Positions 62,056 to 64,000 of a stretch of DNA of 64,000 bases are shown piece after piece. The translations under genes and the position numbers were made by a program. The DNA comes from Pannonibacter sp051860505 (GTDB lineage Bacteria > Pseudomonadota > Alphaproteobacteria > Rhizobiales > Stappiaceae). The stretch covers positions 62,001 to 126,000 of the forward strand of contig NZ_JBHYDX010000002.1 in assembly GCF_051860505.1 (NCBI RefSeq), given 5' to 3'. The stretch's first letter is position 1, and the number at the start of each line of letters is the position of its first letter. The notes beneath the pieces are model-generated. The model ran no database searches. It saw only the letters and a program-made list of their open reading frames with translations, and was not told the DNA's origin.

Positions 62056-64000
62056 ATGCGCCCGTCCCTGCTCGATCCCCTGTTTGCTCCTGTCTCGGTG
62101 CTGCCCGGCATCGGGCCGAAGATTGCCAAGCTGTTGGAGACCTTGCTGGATACGGCCCCTGGACGCGAGGCCACCGTGCTGGACCTTGCCTTCCACCTGC
62201 CCCATGCGGTTATCGACCGCAGCCGCCGTCCGGGCATCGCCTATTCCGAGAACGGCGACACGGTGACCCTGGACGTGCGCGTCGAGCGGCACATGCCCAC
62301 CCCGCGTGGCAGCCGGGCGCCTTACAAGGTGATCGCCGCGGATGCGACCGGATCCATCGCGCTGGTGTTCTTCCATCCGCGGCAGGACTGGCTGGAAAAG
62401 GTGCTGCCTGTGGGCGGCAGGCGGATCATTTCCGGCAAGGTCGAGTGGTTCTCCGAACGGCCGCAGATGGTCCATCCCGACTATGTGCTGACGCCGGAAG
62501 AGGCCGAGACCATGCCGGCCATCGAGCCGGTCTATCCGATGACCGCAGGGCTTGCACAGCGCACCTTGCTGAAAGGCATCGCCGGCGCGCTGGATCGGCT
62601 GCCCGTGTTTGCGGACTGGCTCGATCCGGAGTTCCGCGCCCGCCAATCCTGGCCCGATTTCGATGAGGCACTGAAGCGGGTGCACCGGCCGGACGGCGCG
62701 CGCGATCTTGACCCCGCCTCCCCGGCCCTGTCGCGCCTTGCCTATGACGAGTATCTCGCCAACCAGCTGGCGCTTGCACTCGTCCGCGCAACCATGCGCC
62801 GGCTGGATGGCGAACCGCGCATGACGACCGGTGAGCTGAAGGCCCGCATCCTGGCGGCCCTGCCCTATCAGCTGACCGGCGGCCAGGCAGAGGCGGTGGC
62901 CGAAATCGAGGCCGATCTGCGCAGCCCGCAGCGCATGCTCCGCCTGCTGCAGGGGGACGTGGGCGCCGGCAAGACCATCGTCGGCCTGCTTGCCATGGCT
63001 GCTGTGATCGAGTCCGGCGCGCAGGCGGCGATGATGGCCCCGACCGAAATTCTCGCGCGCCAGCATTTTGCCTCGATGGCGCCCCTGTGCGAGGCGGCCG
63101 GCATCCGGATTGCGCTCCTGACCGGACGCGACACGCCGAAGCAGCGGCGCGAGACCCAGGCAGCGCTGTCGAATGGCGAAATCGATCTTGCCGTCGGTAC
63201 CCACGCTCTCTTCCAGGGCGCGGTCGAGTTCGCCAATCTCGGCATTGCCGTGGTCGACGAGCAGCACCGCTTTGGCGTGCATCAGCGCCTGGCGCTCTCC
63301 TCCAAGGGCAAGGGCGTCGACGTGCTGGTGATGACCGCAACACCGATCCCGCGCACGCTGGTTCTGACCTATTTCGGCGACATGGACGTCTCCCGCCTGA
63401 CCGACAAGCCGAAGGGGCGAAAGCCGATCACCACGGTCTCGGTGTCGCTCGACCGGATGGGCGAGATGGTCTCCCGCGTCAAGGCGGCCGTCGCCGAGGG
63501 CCAGAAGGTCTACTGGGTCTGCCCCCTCGTCGAGGAAAGCGAGAAGATCGACCTTGCCGCCGTCGAGGACCGGCATCGTCATCTGTCGCAGGAGCTGAAG
63601 GTTCCGGTCGCCCTCGTTCACGGCCGGATGAGCGGCGAGGACAAGGACACGGCAATGATGGCCTTCAAGGAGGGCCATGCCCGGGTGCTGGTGGCTACCA
63701 CCGTCATCGAAGTGGGCGTTGATGTGCCCGATGCCACGATCATCGTCATCGAGCACGCCGAGCGCTTCGGCCTTGCCCAGCTGCATCAGCTGCGCGGTCG
63801 TGTCGGGCGCGGCGACAAGCCGTCCTCCTGCGTGCTGCTCTACAAGGGACCGCTGGGCGAGACCTCGGCGGCGCGCCTTGCCGTGATGCGCGAGACCAAC
63901 GACGGCTTCGTCATCGCCGAGGAAGACCTGCGCCTGCGCGGCGAAGGCGAAATCCTCGGCACCCGCCAGTCCGGTGCGCCAGGATTCCGTCTGGCGCGCG
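62056..64000 (+). CDS. recG: ATP-dependent DNA helicase RecG (3' part outside window)
   Basis: RecG remodels stalled replication forks and branched DNA. The visible 648 codons start at ATG 62056 (MRPSLLDPLFAPVSVLPGIGPK), with the wedge/OB domain (about 55-150; YKVIAADATGSIALVFFH), then helicase motifs GDVGAGKTIVGL (Walker A), VVDEQHRFGVHQR (DEQH), MTATPIPRTL, VHGRMSGEDKDTAMM and LHQLRGRVGRGD. The gene runs past the window end in the C-terminal region. Confidence 0.95.
   Translation, partial: MRPSLLDPLFAPVSVLPGIGPKIAKLLETLLDTAPGREATVLDLAFHLPHAVIDRSRRPGIAYSENGDTVTLDVRVERHMPTPRGSRAPYKVIAADATGSIALVFFHPRQDWLEKVLPVGGRRIISGKVEWFSERPQMVHPDYVLTPEEAETMPAIEPVYPMTAGLAQRTLLKGIAGALDRLPVFADWLDPEFRARQSWPDFDEALKRVHRPDGARDLDPASPALSRLAYDEYLANQLALALVRATMRRLDGEPRMTTGELKARILAALPYQLTGGQAEAVAEIEADLRSPQRMLRLLQGDVGAGKTIVGLLAMAAVIESGAQAAMMAPTEILARQHFASMAPLCEAAGIRIALLTGRDTPKQRRETQAALSNGEIDLAVGTHALFQGAVEFANLGIAVVDEQHRFGVHQRLALSSKGKGVDVLVMTATPIPRTLVLTYFGDMDVSRLTDKPKGRKPITTVSVSLDRMGEMVSRVKAAVAEGQKVYWVCPLVEESEKIDLAAVEDRHRHLSQELKVPVALVHGRMSGEDKDTAMMAFKEGHARVLVATTVIEVGVDVPDATIIVIEHAERFGLAQLHQLRGRVGRGDKPSSCVLLYKGPLGETSAARLAVMRETNDGFVIAEEDLRLRGEGEILGTRQSGAPGFRLAR

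Overview
This window is a chromosomal segment of a high-GC alphaproteobacterium. The evidence is the dusB/nifR3-ntrBC and ntrYX-trkA-dat-hfq-hflX block, the pdhA-pdhB-pdhC-lpdA order with a lipoylated E1 beta subunit, the rpsF-rpsR-rplI-dnaB and fabD-fabG-acpP-fabF-mltG-yicC-gmk clusters, and COQ10/RatA and SdhE homologues of alphaproteobacterial type. The overall picture fits Hyphomicrobiales, perhaps a Stappiaceae-like marine or environmental lineage (inference). No rRNA, tRNA, CRISPR array, transposase or phage gene was seen.

Layout. 0-2 kb: dnaB (cut by the window edge), rplI, rpsR and rpsF on the minus strand. 2.5-9.2 kb: type II fatty-acid synthesis genes, then mltG, yicC and gmk on the plus strand, ended by a terminator. 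9.2-14.9 kb: accessory genes, namely an AT-rich DUF4214/RTX-like protein, a TetR regulator divergent from an EmrAB-type efflux pair with a clear promoter and operator, and recX. 15.2-18.2 kb (minus): GNAT acetyltransferase, small P-loop kinase-like protein, ArfB ribosome-rescue hydrolase and two overlapping TetR/RutR-like regulators. 18.2-28.5 kb (plus): a pyrimidine (uracil/thymine) or beta-amino-acid catabolic operon (omega-amino acid aminotransferase, methylmalonate-semialdehyde dehydrogenase, M20 amidohydrolase, dihydropyrimidinase, ABC importer). It is preceded by two RutR-type palindromes 33 bp apart. Between dihydropyrimidinase and the importer lie three 230-bp tandem repeats, rich in hairpins and G-quadruplex motifs, followed by a Vsr-like DUF559 nuclease gene.

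28.5-46.3 kb: mazG, then hflX, hfq, D-amino acid aminotransferase, trkA, ntrX and ntrY (minus), and after an inserted plus-strand efflux operon (YhiI/RbbA/YhhJ type), ntrC, ntrB and dusB (minus). 46.5-49.4 kb (plus): ispD and ispF as separate overlapping genes, pncC/cinA, and two tandem paralogous small secreted proteins of unknown family. 49.4-61.8 kb (minus): RatA/COQ10-like protein, lipA, thioesterase, two small membrane proteins, lpdA, pdhC, pdhB, pdhA, an FtsB-like protein, mfd and sdhE. From 62.06 kb: recG, cut by the window end.

Functional themes: lipA supplies the lipoyl cofactor to the neighbouring pyruvate dehydrogenase genes; the Ntr two-component systems sit with hfq and trkA; the RutR-like pair most likely controls the adjacent catabolic operon. 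The most unusual items are the repeat array next to the DUF559 nuclease, the twin secreted proteins, the paired RutR operators, and the incomplete pyrimidine pathway (no preT/preA and no substrate-binding protein in the window).
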